64,000 nt of DNA from the NCBI RefSeq assembly GCF_009755725.1, contig NZ_CP046619.1:2480001-2544000 (forward strand). The letters run 5' to 3'. This DNA comes from Diaminobutyricimonas sp. LJ205. Lineage in GTDB: Bacteria > Actinomycetota > Actinomycetes > Actinomycetales > Microbacteriaceae. Position numbers and translations under genes: made by a program. Below are positions 28,826-38,094 of the stretch, one piece after another. The notes below the pieces were generated by a model, which saw only the letters and a program-made list of their open reading frames with translations, ran no database searches and was not told the DNA's origin. Every line of letters begins with the position of its first letter. Position 1 is the first letter of the stretch.

Positions 28826-29902
28826 TCACCGTTGCGGGCGAGTGACGGCTCCCAGCCGAGGCAACCGCGGCACGTTCGCCTCGGCACCGGCGCTGGGTGG
28901 CACGATGACTTCCTGTGCGGCGGCGACGTCGAGCTCGCTGGTGCGCGCGGTCAGCGGATGCGCCGGGTCGACCATGCGCTTGATGACCGCAAGCGCGATC
29001 GGCCCCAGCTCGTGGTGCATGCCCACGCTGGTGATATGTCCGACCAGCTTGTCGCCGTCGAGCACGTCGTTGCCCGGCTCGGGCAGTACCGCGTCGGTGC
29101 CGTCGAGATGCAGCATCACCAGCCGGCGCGGCGGGTGGCCGAGGTTGTGCACCTTGGCGACAGTCTCCTGACCCCGGTAGCAGCCCTTGTTCAGGTGCAC
29201 GGCGCTGCGCAGCCAGTCCAGCTCGTGCGGGATGGTCTTCTCGTCGACCTCGGTGGCAAAGCGCGGCCGCCAGGCGGCGATCCGCAATGCCTCAAGCGCG
29301 AGGGTGCCCGCAACGGGCAAGCCGGTCAGCGAACCGAGTTCCGACCGCGAGACGAGGATTTCGCGGTAGGTCCATTCGGCTGCCGGGTGCTCGGCCGCGG
29401 TCGCGTACTGGTGGCCGCCGGCAACAACCTGCCGCCACGGGTCGACCCATTCCAGCGGCACGCCGTTGGGCGCGGCCGCGGTGACCAGCCCCTCGCCGAG
29501 GGTGCCGATCGTCGCGTACTCGGCGGTGCGGTCCTCGATCTCGACACGCAACATGAACCGCATGGACAGCAGGAACGCTTCCAGGGCGGATGCCTCGTCG
29601 ATGAGCAGCCAGGTGCTGACGCCGTCGTCAAGCACGCGGGCGGCATGCTCGAGCCGTCCGGTGACGCCGAGCACGAGCGTCTCGGCACCCTCGCCAGGCT
29701 GGAGCGCGCCCAGTTCCTGTGAGGTGATCGAGTTCAACCAGCTCAGGCGGTCCGGTCCGGTGACCGTCAGCACCGCCCGGTCGGAGAGGTCGACGATGGC
29801 CCGGCCGGCCGCGAGGGCACGTTGCTCGCCGATCGGGTTGCCGTAGTGCTGCGGCACCGTCTCGCCGACGGCACCGGGCAGGGACAGGAATTCAGTCGAC
29901 AC
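28826..29902 (-). CDS. ygfZ: YgfZ/GcvT-domain folate-binding protein
   Basis: A 358-residue protein related to the glycine-cleavage T protein. The diagnostic KGCYRGQETVAK motif, containing the family's conserved Cys, is present, and the N-terminal half carries DRLSWLNSITSQ. YgfZ binds folate and supports assembly or repair of some iron-sulfur enzymes. It starts at a GTG that overlaps the nitrobindin stop by 11 nt, so the genes are coupled. YgfZ and nitrobindin are commonly neighbours in actinobacteria. Confidence 0.93.
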   Translation of the reverse strand: MSTEFLSLPGAVGETVPQHYGNPIGEQRALAAGRAIVDLSDRAVLTVTGPDRLSWLNSITSQELGALQPGEGAETLVLGVTGRLEHAARVLDDGVSTWLLIDEASALEAFLLSMRFMLRVEIEDRTAEYATIGTLGEGLVTAAAPNGVPLEWVDPWRQVVAGGHQYATAAEHPAAEWTYREILVSRSELGSLTGLPVAGTLALEALRIAAWRPRFATEVDEKTIPHELDWLRSAVHLNKGCYRGQETVAKVHNLGHPPRRLVMLHLDGTDAVLPEPGNDVLDGDKLVGHITSVGMHHELGPIALAVIKRMVDPAHPLTARTSELDVAAAQEVIVPPSAGAEANVPRLPRLGAVTRPQR

Positions 29903-30488
29903 GGGCGAGCCTCGCAGACGCGTGGGTACGCAGATCCTGGCCGAGCGCGGCGATATCCCAGGCCCAGAGCAGGTGCCCCTCGACCAGCCCGTACAACCGG
30001 GTCGCCGCGGTGTACTCCTTCGCGCTCGCGGAGCGCATCACCGCGTCGGTGGCCAGGTCGATCCGCGGACCGTTCACCTCACCGAGATACAACTCGCTGA
30101 TGCCATCCGGATGCACCAGGCTGACCTCAATTTCGAACCCACCGCGCGTGGTGCGCAGGGTTTCGACATCGTCAGCCGTCTCGAACGGCCGATCCGCACC
30201 CGCCGGAAGCATCGCCGGCCCCGGGTCGCCGTCCGCAGCCGGTCGGCTCAACCGCCAGTAGCCGGTCTCGGTGGCGAGCGGCGTCAGCGCGGTGTCGAGC
30301 AGCCAGGTGTACGACGTGTAGTTGAGATTCGGCAGCCCGTCCTGGCTGAACGACAGCCGCTGCCCGAACTCGTGGGTGACGGTTCCTTCACCGACCCGGT
30401 AGTTCACGACGCCGGTGCCTTCCCATACCCCGATCAACCATGACAGGGGCGCGAGCTCAGCCGGCAGGCTGGCGTCGAGGTCGAACAC
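29892..30488 (-). CDS. Nitrobindin-family haem-binding beta-barrel protein
   Basis: A 198-residue FABP-like beta barrel of the THAP4/nitrobindin family (formerly DUF1794). It carries the opening motif LSWLIGVWEGTG, the YTSYTWLLD strand and the C-terminal segment GLVEGHLLWAWDIAA with HASARL at the end. Family members bind ferric haem through a proximal His and isomerise peroxynitrite. The protein begins at a GTG that is 3 nt after the small membrane-protein gene and shares bases with ygfZ. Confidence 0.92.
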   Translation of the reverse strand: MFDLDASLPAELAPLSWLIGVWEGTGVVNYRVGEGTVTHEFGQRLSFSQDGLPNLNYTSYTWLLDTALTPLATETGYWRLSRPAADGDPGPAMLPAGADRPFETADDVETLRTTRGGFEIEVSLVHPDGISELYLGEVNGPRIDLATDAVMRSASAKEYTAATRLYGLVEGHLLWAWDIAALGQDLRTHASARLARVD

Positions 30489-30491
30489 GGC

Positions 30492-30602
30492 TTAGCGCTG
30501 CCCCCGGTAGAGGTTCCAGACCACCACGCCAGCGGTGAAGGCAATGGCGAGGCTTGCGAGGACCAGCAGTCCGATGAAGAAGATTTCAAGGGCGAGAAGC
30601 AT
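30492..30602 (-). CDS. Small single-span membrane protein, 36 aa
   Basis: A 36-residue ORF beginning MLLALEIFFIGLLVLASLA and ending in the basic tail RGQR. One hydrophobic helix covers about residues 2-29. The ATG at 30602 has AGGA eight nt upstream, and the stop is 3 nt before nitrobindin and 4 nt after the upstream gene, so it fills its slot exactly. That fit, the ribosome-binding site and the bias for third-position G/C support a real gene. No family is recognised; possible roles are a small regulator or a subunit of a membrane complex. Confidence 0.7.
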   Translation of the reverse strand: MLLALEIFFIGLLVLASLAIAFTAGVVVWNLYRGQR

Positions 30603-30606
30603 GGTT

Positions 30607-30873
30607 TTATCCTATGCCCGCCATCACGGCGAAGACGGCCGTCGCCACGGCGAGCAGGATCACTGATCCGCCGACGCTCAGCATCACGCGGGTGACCAGT
30701 CCGTCCTTCTCCTGTAGCGCGAGCTGCAGCGCGAAGGTGATGAGGGTCGCGGCGCCGAGCACGACGCCGAGCCAGGCGAGCCGGTCCGCGGCCGGCACGA
30801 GGAAGCCGACGAGGATGATGGCGGCGACAACACCGACCCAAACGGGAATAATGCTCAAGGGCCGCCAGGTCAT
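30607..30873 (-). CDS. Small three-helix membrane protein, function unknown
   Basis: An 88-residue protein with three predicted transmembrane helices (about 9-27, 32-52 and 63-86) separated by short loops. It is the first gene of the minus-strand run leading through the 36-residue protein, nitrobindin, ygfZ and FUSC, and is divergent from glnR. No catalytic motifs are visible. Similar small proteins are common in Microbacteriaceae. Confidence 0.78.
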   Translation of the reverse strand: MTWRPLSIIPVWVGVVAAIILVGFLVPAADRLAWLGVVLGAATLITFALQLALQEKDGLVTRVMLSVGGSVILLAVATAVFAVMAGIG

Positions 30874-30931
30874 GTGGACATGCTACTAACGCCGGCGCAG
30901 TTAGACTGCGAGACAGCATCTTGGAGGAACT

Positions 30932-31621
30932 GTGGCGCAGTTGCTGATCCTGACCTCTGCGGTGGACATCGAAGTTCTTCCCGCGCTGGGGTTGTTAAGC
31001 CACCAGGTGCGCCAGATCTCGGCGCAGCCTGCGGCCCTCGTCAACGCGCCCTCGGCCGACATCGTCATGATCGACGCCCGCCGCGATCTTGCTCAGGCGA
31101 AGTCCCTCGCGAAGATCCTGACCACCACCGGGCTCGCGACCCCGCTCATCATCATCCTCACCGAGGGTGGCCTAACCGCGATCAGTGCGGACTGGGGCGT
31201 CGATGACGTGCTGCTCGACACCGCAGGGCCGGCGGAAGTTGACGCCCGCATCCGGCTGGCGCTCGGCCGGATGACCGAACGGGCCTCGCAGTCGAAGATC
31301 CAGGCATCCGGTGTCGTCATCGACGAGGCCAACTACTCGGCCAAGGTGAAGGGTCGCGCGCTCGACCTCACCTTCAAGGAGTTCGAGCTGCTGCGTTTCC
31401 TCGCCTCGCACCCGTCGCGGGTGTTCACCCGAGAGCAGCTGCTCAGCGAGGTCTGGGGCTACGACTACTTCGGCGGCACCCGCACGGTTGACGTGCACGT
31501 GCGCCGGCTGCGCGCCAAGCTCGGTGACCTCGAGTCGGTGATCGGCACCGTGCGCAACGTGGGTTACCGCTTCACCGTGAACGAGGAGGACAGTGACCGC
31601 CAGGCTCAGCAGGTCAACTAG
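30932..31621 (+). CDS. glnR: Winged-helix response regulator, GlnR-like
   Basis: A 229-residue OmpR/PhoB-type regulator with an atypical receiver. Asp48 is kept in VMIDARRD, but the surrounding acidic cluster and the switch Lys are not. The C-terminal DNA-binding domain is canonical: [30 protein letters not shown] and [13 protein letters not shown]. No kinase is adjacent. This matches GlnR, the orphan global nitrogen regulator of actinobacteria, which controls glnA, amt and nir genes. The GTG start follows TTGGAGG. It overlaps mshD by 29 nt, a conserved actinobacterial pair. Confidence 0.88.
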   Translation: MAQLLILTSAVDIEVLPALGLLSHQVRQISAQPAALVNAPSADIVMIDARRDLAQAKSLAKILTTTGLATPLIIILTEGGLTAISADWGVDDVLLDTAGPAEVDARIRLALGRMTERASQSKIQASGVVIDEANYSAKVKGRALDLTFKEFELLRFLASHPSRVFTREQLLSEVWGYDYFGGTRTVDVHVRRLRAKLGDLESVIGTVRNVGYRFTVNEEDSDRQAQQVN

Positions 31622-32480
31622 GGACCGGGCGGATGCCGCCACCGACGCCGCCCTCACGGCGCTGATCGATGCCGCGGTCGCCATCGACGGGCAGCCGCCA
31701 TTCAACGAGGCCAGCCTGCTCGAGAAGACCGAGGTGGTGTTCTTCGAGCGGGGCGGCACCCTCGTCGGGGCGGCGATGACGGGCGCCGAGGTCGAATTCG
31801 TGGTGCACCCGGAGCAGCGCCGCCGCGGCTACGGTGACGAGATGCTGCGTGCGCTGCTGGTTCCTGGGTTCACCGCCTGGGCGCACGGCGATCACCCTGG
31901 GGCGCGGGTGCTGGCCGAACGGCATGGGCTCGAGCGGGTGCGCACGTTGCTGCAGTTGCGAGTGGGTCTCGACCAGCAGCCTCCGCTCGTCGAACCTGTC
32001 GAGACCGAGCCTGCCGAGACCTCGGCGCAGGGTCTCGGCAAGATCGACCAACGGATCCGGATCGACACGTTCCGGCCCGGTCACGACGACGAGGAGTGGG
32101 TAGCGCTGAACGCCCGCGCGTTCGCCAGTCACCCCGAGCAGGGTCGCATCACGATCGAGAGCCTGCAGCCGCGCATCGCCGAGAACCCCGCCGAGCATTT
32201 CCTTGTCGGCCGCGACGCGCAGGGCCGGATGGTCGGCTACTGCTGGTTGAAGATCGACGGTGAGCTGGGCGAGATCTACGTGCTCGGTGTCGACCCCGAC
32301 CGCGCAGGTCAGGGCATCGGACGGGTGTTGCTGAAGGCGGGGCTCGCGCATCTAAAGGCCCTCGGCATCCGCGAATCCAATCTCTATGTCGAGGCCGACA
32401 ACGAGGCGGCGCTGCGGCTGTATCGCGGCTTCGGGTACTCCGAGTACACCGTCGACGTTCTCTACGCCACCCCGCGTTAA
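31593..32480 (+). CDS. mshD: Mycothiol synthase (acetyl-CoA:Cys-GlcN-Ins acetyltransferase)
   Basis: A 295-residue enzyme that makes mycothiol, the actinobacterial counterpart of glutathione, by acetylating Cys-GlcN-Ins. It has two GNAT domains: a weaker N-terminal one (about 15-125, acetyl-CoA-like [12 protein letters not shown]) and the active C-terminal one (about 155-295, [34 protein letters not shown]). Between them, residues 131-154 are encoded exactly by a copy of the dispersed REP-like palindrome. The GTG start overlaps glnR by 29 nt. ppk1 follows 23 nt after the stop. Confidence 0.94.
   Translation: MTARLSRSTRDRADAATDAALTALIDAAVAIDGQPPFNEASLLEKTEVVFFERGGTLVGAAMTGAEVEFVVHPEQRRRGYGDEMLRALLVPGFTAWAHGDHPGARVLAERHGLERVRTLLQLRVGLDQQPPLVEPVETEPAETSAQGLGKIDQRIRIDTFRPGHDDEEWVALNARAFASHPEQGRITIESLQPRIAENPAEHFLVGRDAQGRMVGYCWLKIDGELGEIYVLGVDPDRAGQGIGRVLLKAGLAHLKALGIRESNLYVEADNEAALRLYRGFGYSEYTVDVLYATPR
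31983..32054. repeat. REP-like element copy 3, in frame inside mshD
   Basis: The left arm CCGCTCGTCGAACCTGTCG and right arm ending TCGACCAACGG match the intergenic copies. Between them is a second left-arm piece CCTGCCGAGACC. The unit is 72 nt, exactly 24 codons, so it keeps the frame and encodes residues 131-154 of MshD between the two acetyltransferase domains. Confidence 0.78.
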
Positions 32481-32503
32481 GACGGCGGTGACAAGATAGG
32501 TGA

Positions 32504-34684
32504 ATGGATCGCGGCACCTTTCTTCCTGACTCATCCGTCGCTACCGACAGGCTCGACGACGACTATGACGAAGCGGCCTACCCCGAGGACACGACTCTTC
32601 CGGCCGACCGGTTCCTGGACCGCGAACTGAGCTGGCTCGCCTTCAACCAGCGCGTGCTCGAACTCGCCGAAGACCCGCGGGTTCCGCTGCTGGAGCGGGC
32701 GAACTTCCTCGCGATCTTCGCGAGCAACCTGGACGAGTTCTTCATGGTGCGGGTCGCCGGACTGAAGCGCCGCATTGCGACCGGCATCGCCGTGCCGACC
32801 AACATCGGCACCTCACCGACGCAGGTGCTCACCGACATCGGCCGCAAGGCGCACGAGCTGCAGGAGCGCCATGCCGTCGCGTTCGCGACCATGGTCAAGC
32901 CCGCCCTGGACGAAGCCGGCATCCACGTCGAGACCTGGGCCGATCTGGACGAGGCCGATCGGGTCAGCCTGGACACCACATTCTCTGAGCGCATCTTCCC
33001 GGTGCTGATGCCGCTCGCGGTCGACCCGGCCCACCCCTTTCCGTACATCTCCGGCCTGAGCCTCAACCTGTCGATCCGGGTGCGCAATCCGAAGACCAAT
33101 CGCGTCGAATTCGCGCGCCTCAAGGTGCCGCAGATGTTCCCGCGGTTCATCCGGCTGCCCGACGACAAGAGTGGCCGGCTGCGGTTCATCCCGATCGAGG
33201 ACCTGATCGCCAACCACCTGTCGGAACTGTTCCCGGGCATGGAGATCCTCGAACACCACGAGTTCCGCGTCACCCGCAACGAGGACCTCGAGGTGGAAGA
33301 GGACGAGTCGGAGAACCTCATCCAGGCGCTGGAGAAGGAGCTCCTGCGGCGCCGGTTCGGCCCGCCGGTGCGGCTCGAGATCACCGAGGACATGGATGAC
33401 GTGACCCTGCGCCTGCTCATGCAGGAGCTCGACATCACCGAAGAAGAGGTCTACCGCCTGCCGGCTCCGCTCGATCTCGCCGGGCTGTTCGAAACGGGCA
33501 AGATCGACCGCCCGGAACTGAAGTACGCGAAGCATGTGCCGTCGACTCCCCTGCAACTGCAGTCGAAGGAGCCGTCAACGCCGCCCGACCTGTTCACCGC
33601 CATCGCCCGGCATGACGTGCTCGTGCACCACCCGTATGAGTCATTCGCCACCAGCGTGCAGGCCTTCCTCGAGCAGGCTGCCCATGACCCGAACGTGCTC
33701 GCCATCAAGCAGACCCTGTACCGCACGAGCGGTGACAGTCCGATCGTTGAGGCGCTGATCGATGCGGCCGAGGCCGGCAAGTCCGTGCTGGCTCTCGTCG
33801 AGGTGAAAGCACGCTTCGATGAGCAGGCGAACATCACCTGGGCGCGCAAACTGGAGAAGGCCGGCGTGCATGTGGTCTATGGCTTGGTCGGATTAAAGAC
33901 GCATTGCAAGCTCGCGCAGGTGGTTCGCCAGGAGAAGAACGGCAAGCTCAAGCACTACAGCCACATCGGCACCGGCAACTACAACCCGAAGACCAGCCGG
34001 ATCTACGAGGACCTCGGCCTGTTCACCGCCGACGATGAGGTCGGCAAGGACCTCACCCGCCTGTTCAACGAACTCTCCGGGTACGCCATCGAGAAGAAGT
34101 TCAAGCGGCTGCTGGTCGCTCCGCTGCACCTGCGGAAGGGCCTGCTCAAGCGCATTCGCGCCGAGGAGCAGAACGCGCGCGCCGGTAAACCGTCCGGCAT
34201 CCGGATCAAGGTCAACTCGATGGTCGACGAGGCGATCATGGACGCGCTGTACCGGGCCAGCAACGCCGGCGTCCCGATCGACATCTGGGTGCGGGGCATC
34301 TGCGGCCTGAAGCCTGGCCAGCCCGGGCTCAGCGAGAACATTCGCGTGCGCTCGATCCTTGGCCGCTACCTGGAGCACTCGCGCATCTTCTCGTTCGTGA
34401 ATGACGGTGACCCGCAGGTCTACATCGGCAGTGCCGACATGATGCACCGCAACCTCGACCGACGCGTTGAGGCGCTCGTGCGACTCGCGGCGCCTGAACA
34501 CCTGTCCCAGATCTCCGAGCAGTTCGACCTCGCCATGGCGGACACCACATCGTCCTGGCGGCTGCAGACGGATGGCACCTGGGTCCGGCGTCACCTGTCC
34601 GATGACGGCACTAGCCTCGTGCACATGCATGACGAGATGATGCGGCGGATCAGTTCGCGCCGCCGACCGGGAGTCCGTCGGTGA
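32504..34684 (+). CDS. ppk1: Polyphosphate kinase 1
   Basis: A 726-residue enzyme that reversibly transfers the terminal phosphate of ATP to polyphosphate. It shows the N-terminal helical domain ([21 protein letters not shown]), the head domain and two PLD-like catalytic domains. The autophosphorylated His is about H467 in KTHCK, and the second is in [10 protein letters not shown]; the ATP-binding RGICGLKPG and VGSADMM-like [14 protein letters not shown] are present. It is followed by a Nudix/phosphatase fusion whose start overlaps its stop (GTGA), and then pstSCAB. The ppk1-Nudix pairing is common in actinobacteria. Confidence 0.96.
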   Translation: MDRGTFLPDSSVATDRLDDDYDEAAYPEDTTLPADRFLDRELSWLAFNQRVLELAEDPRVPLLERANFLAIFASNLDEFFMVRVAGLKRRIATGIAVPTNIGTSPTQVLTDIGRKAHELQERHAVAFATMVKPALDEAGIHVETWADLDEADRVSLDTTFSERIFPVLMPLAVDPAHPFPYISGLSLNLSIRVRNPKTNRVEFARLKVPQMFPRFIRLPDDKSGRLRFIPIEDLIANHLSELFPGMEILEHHEFRVTRNEDLEVEEDESENLIQALEKELLRRRFGPPVRLEITEDMDDVTLRLLMQELDITEEEVYRLPAPLDLAGLFETGKIDRPELKYAKHVPSTPLQLQSKEPSTPPDLFTAIARHDVLVHHPYESFATSVQAFLEQAAHDPNVLAIKQTLYRTSGDSPIVEALIDAAEAGKSVLALVEVKARFDEQANITWARKLEKAGVHVVYGLVGLKTHCKLAQVVRQEKNGKLKHYSHIGTGNYNPKTSRIYEDLGLFTADDEVGKDLTRLFNELSGYAIEKKFKRLLVAPLHLRKGLLKRIRAEEQNARAGKPSGIRIKVNSMVDEAIMDALYRASNAGVPIDIWVRGICGLKPGQPGLSENIRVRSILGRYLEHSRIFSFVNDGDPQVYIGSADMMHRNLDRRVEALVRLAAPEHLSQISEQFDLAMADTTSSWRLQTDGTWVRRHLSDDGTSLVHMHDEMMRRISSRRRPGVRR

Positions 34685-35637
34685 GTTCGGTCACCCCGTC
34701 GGCGCAGCCACCAGTGCTCGCCGCCGGTGCAGTGTGCTGGAAAATCATCAACGGCAAGGTGAAGGTGCTGCTCGTGCGCCGCACCCAGCACAAGGATGTC
34801 TCGCTCCCCAAGGGAAAGCTCGACCCGGGCGAGACGCTTCCACAGTGCGCCGTGCGCGAGATCGCCGAAGAGACCGGGCTGTCCATCGCCCTCGGCGCAC
34901 CGCTCGGCAAGGTCGAATACATCATGCCGAACGGACGGTTGAAGATCGTCCACTACTGGCAGGCCGAGGTCGAACAACTCGCGATCGCCAACTCGACCTT
35001 CGTCTCGAACGATGAGATCGAGGCGCTCGAGTGGGTCTCACTCAAGCGCGCCCGGAGCATCCTCAGCTACCAGCACGACATCGAACTCCTCGACCGCTTC
35101 GCTGATCGCCTCGAGCACGGCCGAGCACGCACCTTCGCGATCATCGCGGTTCGGCACGGCAAGGCGGCGCCCACGAGCACCTGGGAGGGCCCGGATGCCG
35201 AGCGCCCACTGCTTCCGCGCGGACGCGAGCAGGCCCAGAGCATCGCGGCGGGAATTGCCGCCTACCGGCCCACCAAGCTCATCACCTCGACCGCTACCCG
35301 ATGCGTCGAGACATTCGAGCCGATTGAGCGCCTCACTGGCGCACCGGTCAAGCAGACCGACGCGATCAGCCAGGACGCCTACCAAAACGGACGGGACTCC
35401 GTCGCGAAGATCGTGCGCAAGCGCATCGGGCACCAACGGACTGTTGCCTTCTGCAGCCACGGCCCCGTGCTGCCCGATCTGATCGGTGAGATCGCCGAAC
35501 TCACCGGCACACCGATCGACCAGGACCTGCGCCGGGCGGCCTCCCTGGCTACCGGCGAGTTCAGCGTGCTGCACGTTGCCATGGAGCATCCGGAAGGCGG
35601 GCTCGTGGCCGTCGAAACCCACGGACCCGCCGTCTAG
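34681..35637 (+). CDS. Nudix hydrolase fused to a SixA-type histidine phosphatase
   Basis: A 318-residue two-domain enzyme. The Nudix box spans residues 45-67 ([20 protein letters not shown]), and the C-terminal domain has the phosphatase start AVRHGKA (about 157) with the second His in [10 protein letters not shown]. Mycobacterial MutT1 has this architecture and hydrolyses 8-oxo-GTP, diadenosine polyphosphates and similar compounds, the phosphatase domain finishing the reaction. The GTG start overlaps the ppk1 stop, so the two are translated together. A role in removing polyphosphate-linked nucleotides is plausible but not shown. Confidence 0.9.
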   Translation: MSSVTPSAQPPVLAAGAVCWKIINGKVKVLLVRRTQHKDVSLPKGKLDPGETLPQCAVREIAEETGLSIALGAPLGKVEYIMPNGRLKIVHYWQAEVEQLAIANSTFVSNDEIEALEWVSLKRARSILSYQHDIELLDRFADRLEHGRARTFAIIAVRHGKAAPTSTWEGPDAERPLLPRGREQAQSIAAGIAAYRPTKLITSTATRCVETFEPIERLTGAPVKQTDAISQDAYQNGRDSVAKIVRKRIGHQRTVAFCSHGPVLPDLIGEIAELTGTPIDQDLRRAASLATGEFSVLHVAMEHPEGGLVAVETHGPAV

Positions 35638-35781
35638 ACTGTGCCGCATGCGCGGCGGAACCTTCACGCCGGGATACTTGGGCGAACGCTCCAACAAGGG
35701 TCGATTGCGCACCAAGCGATTTCGATGCCGATCCGTTATCTGGCCGCAGAAGGCCCGTAACGACGGGCGTCCTCACCCACC

Positions 35782-35814
35782 GTTCGCGTTCTGTTTACCA
35801 TCCGTTCACCGTTT
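35782..35814 (+). promoter_or_regulatory. PHO-box-like direct repeats upstream of pstS
   Basis: Three 11-nt units in register, GTTCGCG-N4, GTTTACC-N4 and GTTCACC-N4, match the GTTCACC-N4 direct-repeat pattern bound by PhoP in Streptomyces and the related RegX3 sites. It lies 91-123 nt upstream of the pstS start codon, a suitable distance for activation of the promoter. RegX3 encoded at 23.2-23.9 kb is the probable activator. Confidence 0.8.
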
Positions 35815-35904
35815 GGGCTGACGCTGGTTAACCGGTGTTCCTAGCGTCTAATGCGGGTCGGCACCGACCCACAACCTGAACATCACATTCCTGGAAGGAA
35901 CTCT

Positions 35905-37002
35905 GTGAACATCAAGCGTTACGGCAGCATCGCTGCCATTGCTGTCGCAGGCACCATGCTGCTCGCCTCGTGTGCAGCCAACGAAGGCAACGCCAACGGC
36001 GACGCCAACGCCCCCGAGTCGACCCTCTCGGGCACCATCGTCGGCGGCGGCGCTTCGTCGCAGCAGGCCGCTCAGGAGGCCTGGGTTGCCGGCTTCCAGA
36101 CCGCCAACCCCGACGTGACCGTCGAGTACGACCCGACCGGCTCCGGCACCGGCCGCGACAACTTCATCGCTGGTTCGAACTGGTTCACCGGTTCCGACCG
36201 TGCGTTCAAGGACGAGGAGCTGGCCGAGGACAACTTCGCCGGCTGCGTCCCGGGCACCCCGCTGGTCGAGGTCCCCGCCTACATCTCCCCGATCGCGATC
36301 ATCTTCAACATCGAGGGCGTTGACACCCTGAACCTCGACGCGCCGACCATCGCGAAGATCTTCAAGGGCGAAATCACCAACTGGAGCGACGAGGCCATCG
36401 TCTCCCAGAACCCCGACGCTGAGCTGCCGAGCCTGGCGATCACCGCCGTGCACCGCTCCGACGAGTCCGGCACCACCGAGAACTTCGTCGAGTACCTGTC
36501 GGCCGTGACCCCCGAGGTCTGGGACGCCGAGGTTTCCGGCGACTGGGCTTACCCGGGTGGCGAGGCTGCTCAGGGCACCTCCGGTGTCGTTGACACCGTC
36601 ACGAACGGCAACGGCACCATCGGTTACGCCGACGCTTCGCGCGCCGGTGACCTGGGCACCGTCGCGGTCAAGGTTGGCGACGAGTACGTCCCGTACTCCG
36701 CCGAGGCTGCTGCCGCCATCGTCGACGCTTCGCCGATCGTCGAAGGCCGCGAGTCCACCGACCTCGCCATCGAGCTCGACCGCAGCTCGACCGAGTCCGG
36801 CGTGTACCCGATCGTTCTGGTCAGCTACCTGATCGCCTGCTCCGAGTACGCCGAGACCGAGCGTGCCGAGCTGGTTCAGGCTTACCTGGACTACGTCATC
36901 AGCGACGAGGGCCAGCAGGTTGCCGCTGAGGCTGCCGGCATCGCCCCGATCTCGGACAGCCTGTTCGAGAAGGCTTCGGCCGCGGTCGCTTCGATCAAGT
37001 AA
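35905..37002 (+). CDS. pstS: Phosphate ABC transporter substrate-binding lipoprotein PstS
   Basis: A 365-residue lipoprotein (lipobox LLASC, Cys23) that captures phosphate at the cell surface. Ligand-contact segments are IVGGGASSQQAAQEAW, PTGSGTGRDNFI and HRSDESGTTENFV. The GTG start at 35905 follows GGAAGGAA and the PHO-box-like repeats. It is separated from pstC by 138 nt containing a large hairpin. Third-position bias is strong, in keeping with high expression under phosphate limitation. Confidence 0.97.
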   Translation: MNIKRYGSIAAIAVAGTMLLASCAANEGNANGDANAPESTLSGTIVGGGASSQQAAQEAWVAGFQTANPDVTVEYDPTGSGTGRDNFIAGSNWFTGSDRAFKDEELAEDNFAGCVPGTPLVEVPAYISPIAIIFNIEGVDTLNLDAPTIAKIFKGEITNWSDEAIVSQNPDAELPSLAITAVHRSDESGTTENFVEYLSAVTPEVWDAEVSGDWAYPGGEAAQGTSGVVDTVTNGNGTIGYADASRAGDLGTVAVKVGDEYVPYSAEAAAAIVDASPIVEGRESTDLAIELDRSSTESGVYPIVLVSYLIACSEYAETERAELVQAYLDYVISDEGQQVAAEAAGIAPISDSLFEKASAAVASIK

Positions 37003-37014
37003 CACCACTCACCG

Positions 37015-37067
37015 GTCTGCCCGGTGCCGCCTCACGCGGTTGTGTGAGGATAAGGCACCGGGCAGAC
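37015..37067 (+). terminator. Hairpin between pstS and pstC, probably partial terminator or mRNA stabiliser
   Basis: The arms GTCTGCCCGGTGCC and GGCACCGGGCAGAC are perfect over 14 bp, and an inner CTCAC/GTGAG stem sits in the loop. Only a weak T-rich stretch (TTGAGG) follows. It would protect the pstS transcript or let a fraction of polymerases continue into pstCAB, giving more PstS than transporter. Confidence 0.75.
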
Positions 37068-37140
37068 TTGAGGTTGGGACGTCGGTCTCAGCCGCTTCGT
37101 ACACCCGCCTTCGATCTACCTCATAGGGGCACCCGCGCAG

Positions 37141-38094
37141 ATGACGTCACCAACGGCCACCACCAGTACCCGGGTGAAGGCAAAGCAACGACCCGGTGAC
37201 AGCATCTTCTCCAGCAGCACCTATATCGCTGGCAGCCTGATTCTCGCGATTCTCGCGGCTGTTGCCGGCTTCCTGGTCTACGAAAGCATCCCGGCTTTCA
37301 CCACGGACCCCGAGGACATCGACATCCTCGCCGGCGAGCCGTTCTGGTCCTATGTGGCCCCGCTCGTCTTCGGCACCGTCTGGGCTGCCGCCCTCGCCCT
37401 GCTGATGGCCGTACCGATCTCCATCGGCATCGCACTCTTCATCTCGCACTATGCGCCGCGCCGCCTGGCGCAGGGTCTCGGCTACATCGTCGACCTGCTC
37501 GCCGCGGTCCCCTCGGTCGTCTTCGGCCTCTGGGGCGGCGGCGTTCTCGCGCCAGCCATCCAGCCGTTCTACACCTGGCTGACCGAGAACCTCGGTTGGA
37601 TCCCACTCTTCGCTCCGCCTGCCTCCGGCACCGGACGCACCATCCTCACCGCTGCGATCGTGCTGGCCGTCATGGTGCTGCCGATCATCACCGCGCTGTG
37701 CCGCGAGGTCTTCCTGCAGACCCCGGTGCTGCACGAAGAGGCCGCGCTCGCGCTCGGCGCCACCCGCTGGGAGATGATCCGCACCGCGGTGCTGCCGTTC
37801 GGCCGTCCCGGAATCGTTTCGGCGTCGCTGCTCGGCCTTGGCCGTGCGCTGGGCGAGACCATGGCCGTCGCGATGGTGCTGTCCGCCTCCGGTGGCATCA
37901 CGTTCGCGCTGCTCACGCCGGCGAACCCCGGCACCATCGCCGCGAACATTGCGCTGCGGTTCCCTGAAGCATTCGGGGCCAACACCAACCTGCTGATCGC
38001 CACCGGCCTGATCCTGTTCGCCATCACCCTGGCCGTGAACTCGATCGCCCGCTGGATCCTCAGCCGCCGCAAAGCTTTCTCGGGAGCCAACTGA
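37141..38094 (+). CDS. pstC: Phosphate ABC transporter permease PstC
   Basis: A 317-residue membrane protein with six transmembrane helices. The first membrane segment follows a basic N-terminus (residues 28-52). The cytoplasmic EAA loop is EEAALALGATRWEMIRTAVLPFGRPG, which contacts the PstB ATPase. It is the first permease subunit, and its stop overlaps the pstA start (ATGA). Confidence 0.96.
   Translation: MTSPTATTSTRVKAKQRPGDSIFSSSTYIAGSLILAILAAVAGFLVYESIPAFTTDPEDIDILAGEPFWSYVAPLVFGTVWAAALALLMAVPISIGIALFISHYAPRRLAQGLGYIVDLLAAVPSVVFGLWGGGVLAPAIQPFYTWLTENLGWIPLFAPPASGTGRTILTAAIVLAVMVLPIITALCREVFLQTPVLHEEAALALGATRWEMIRTAVLPFGRPGIVSASLLGLGRALGETMAVAMVLSASGGITFALLTPANPGTIAANIALRFPEAFGANTNLLIATGLILFAITLAVNSIARWILSRRKAFSGAN

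Noticed and set aside
35848..37008. Minus-strand open frame of 386 codons opposite pstS
   Set aside because: Shadow of the strongly biased pstS gene; no domain and no ribosome-binding site.
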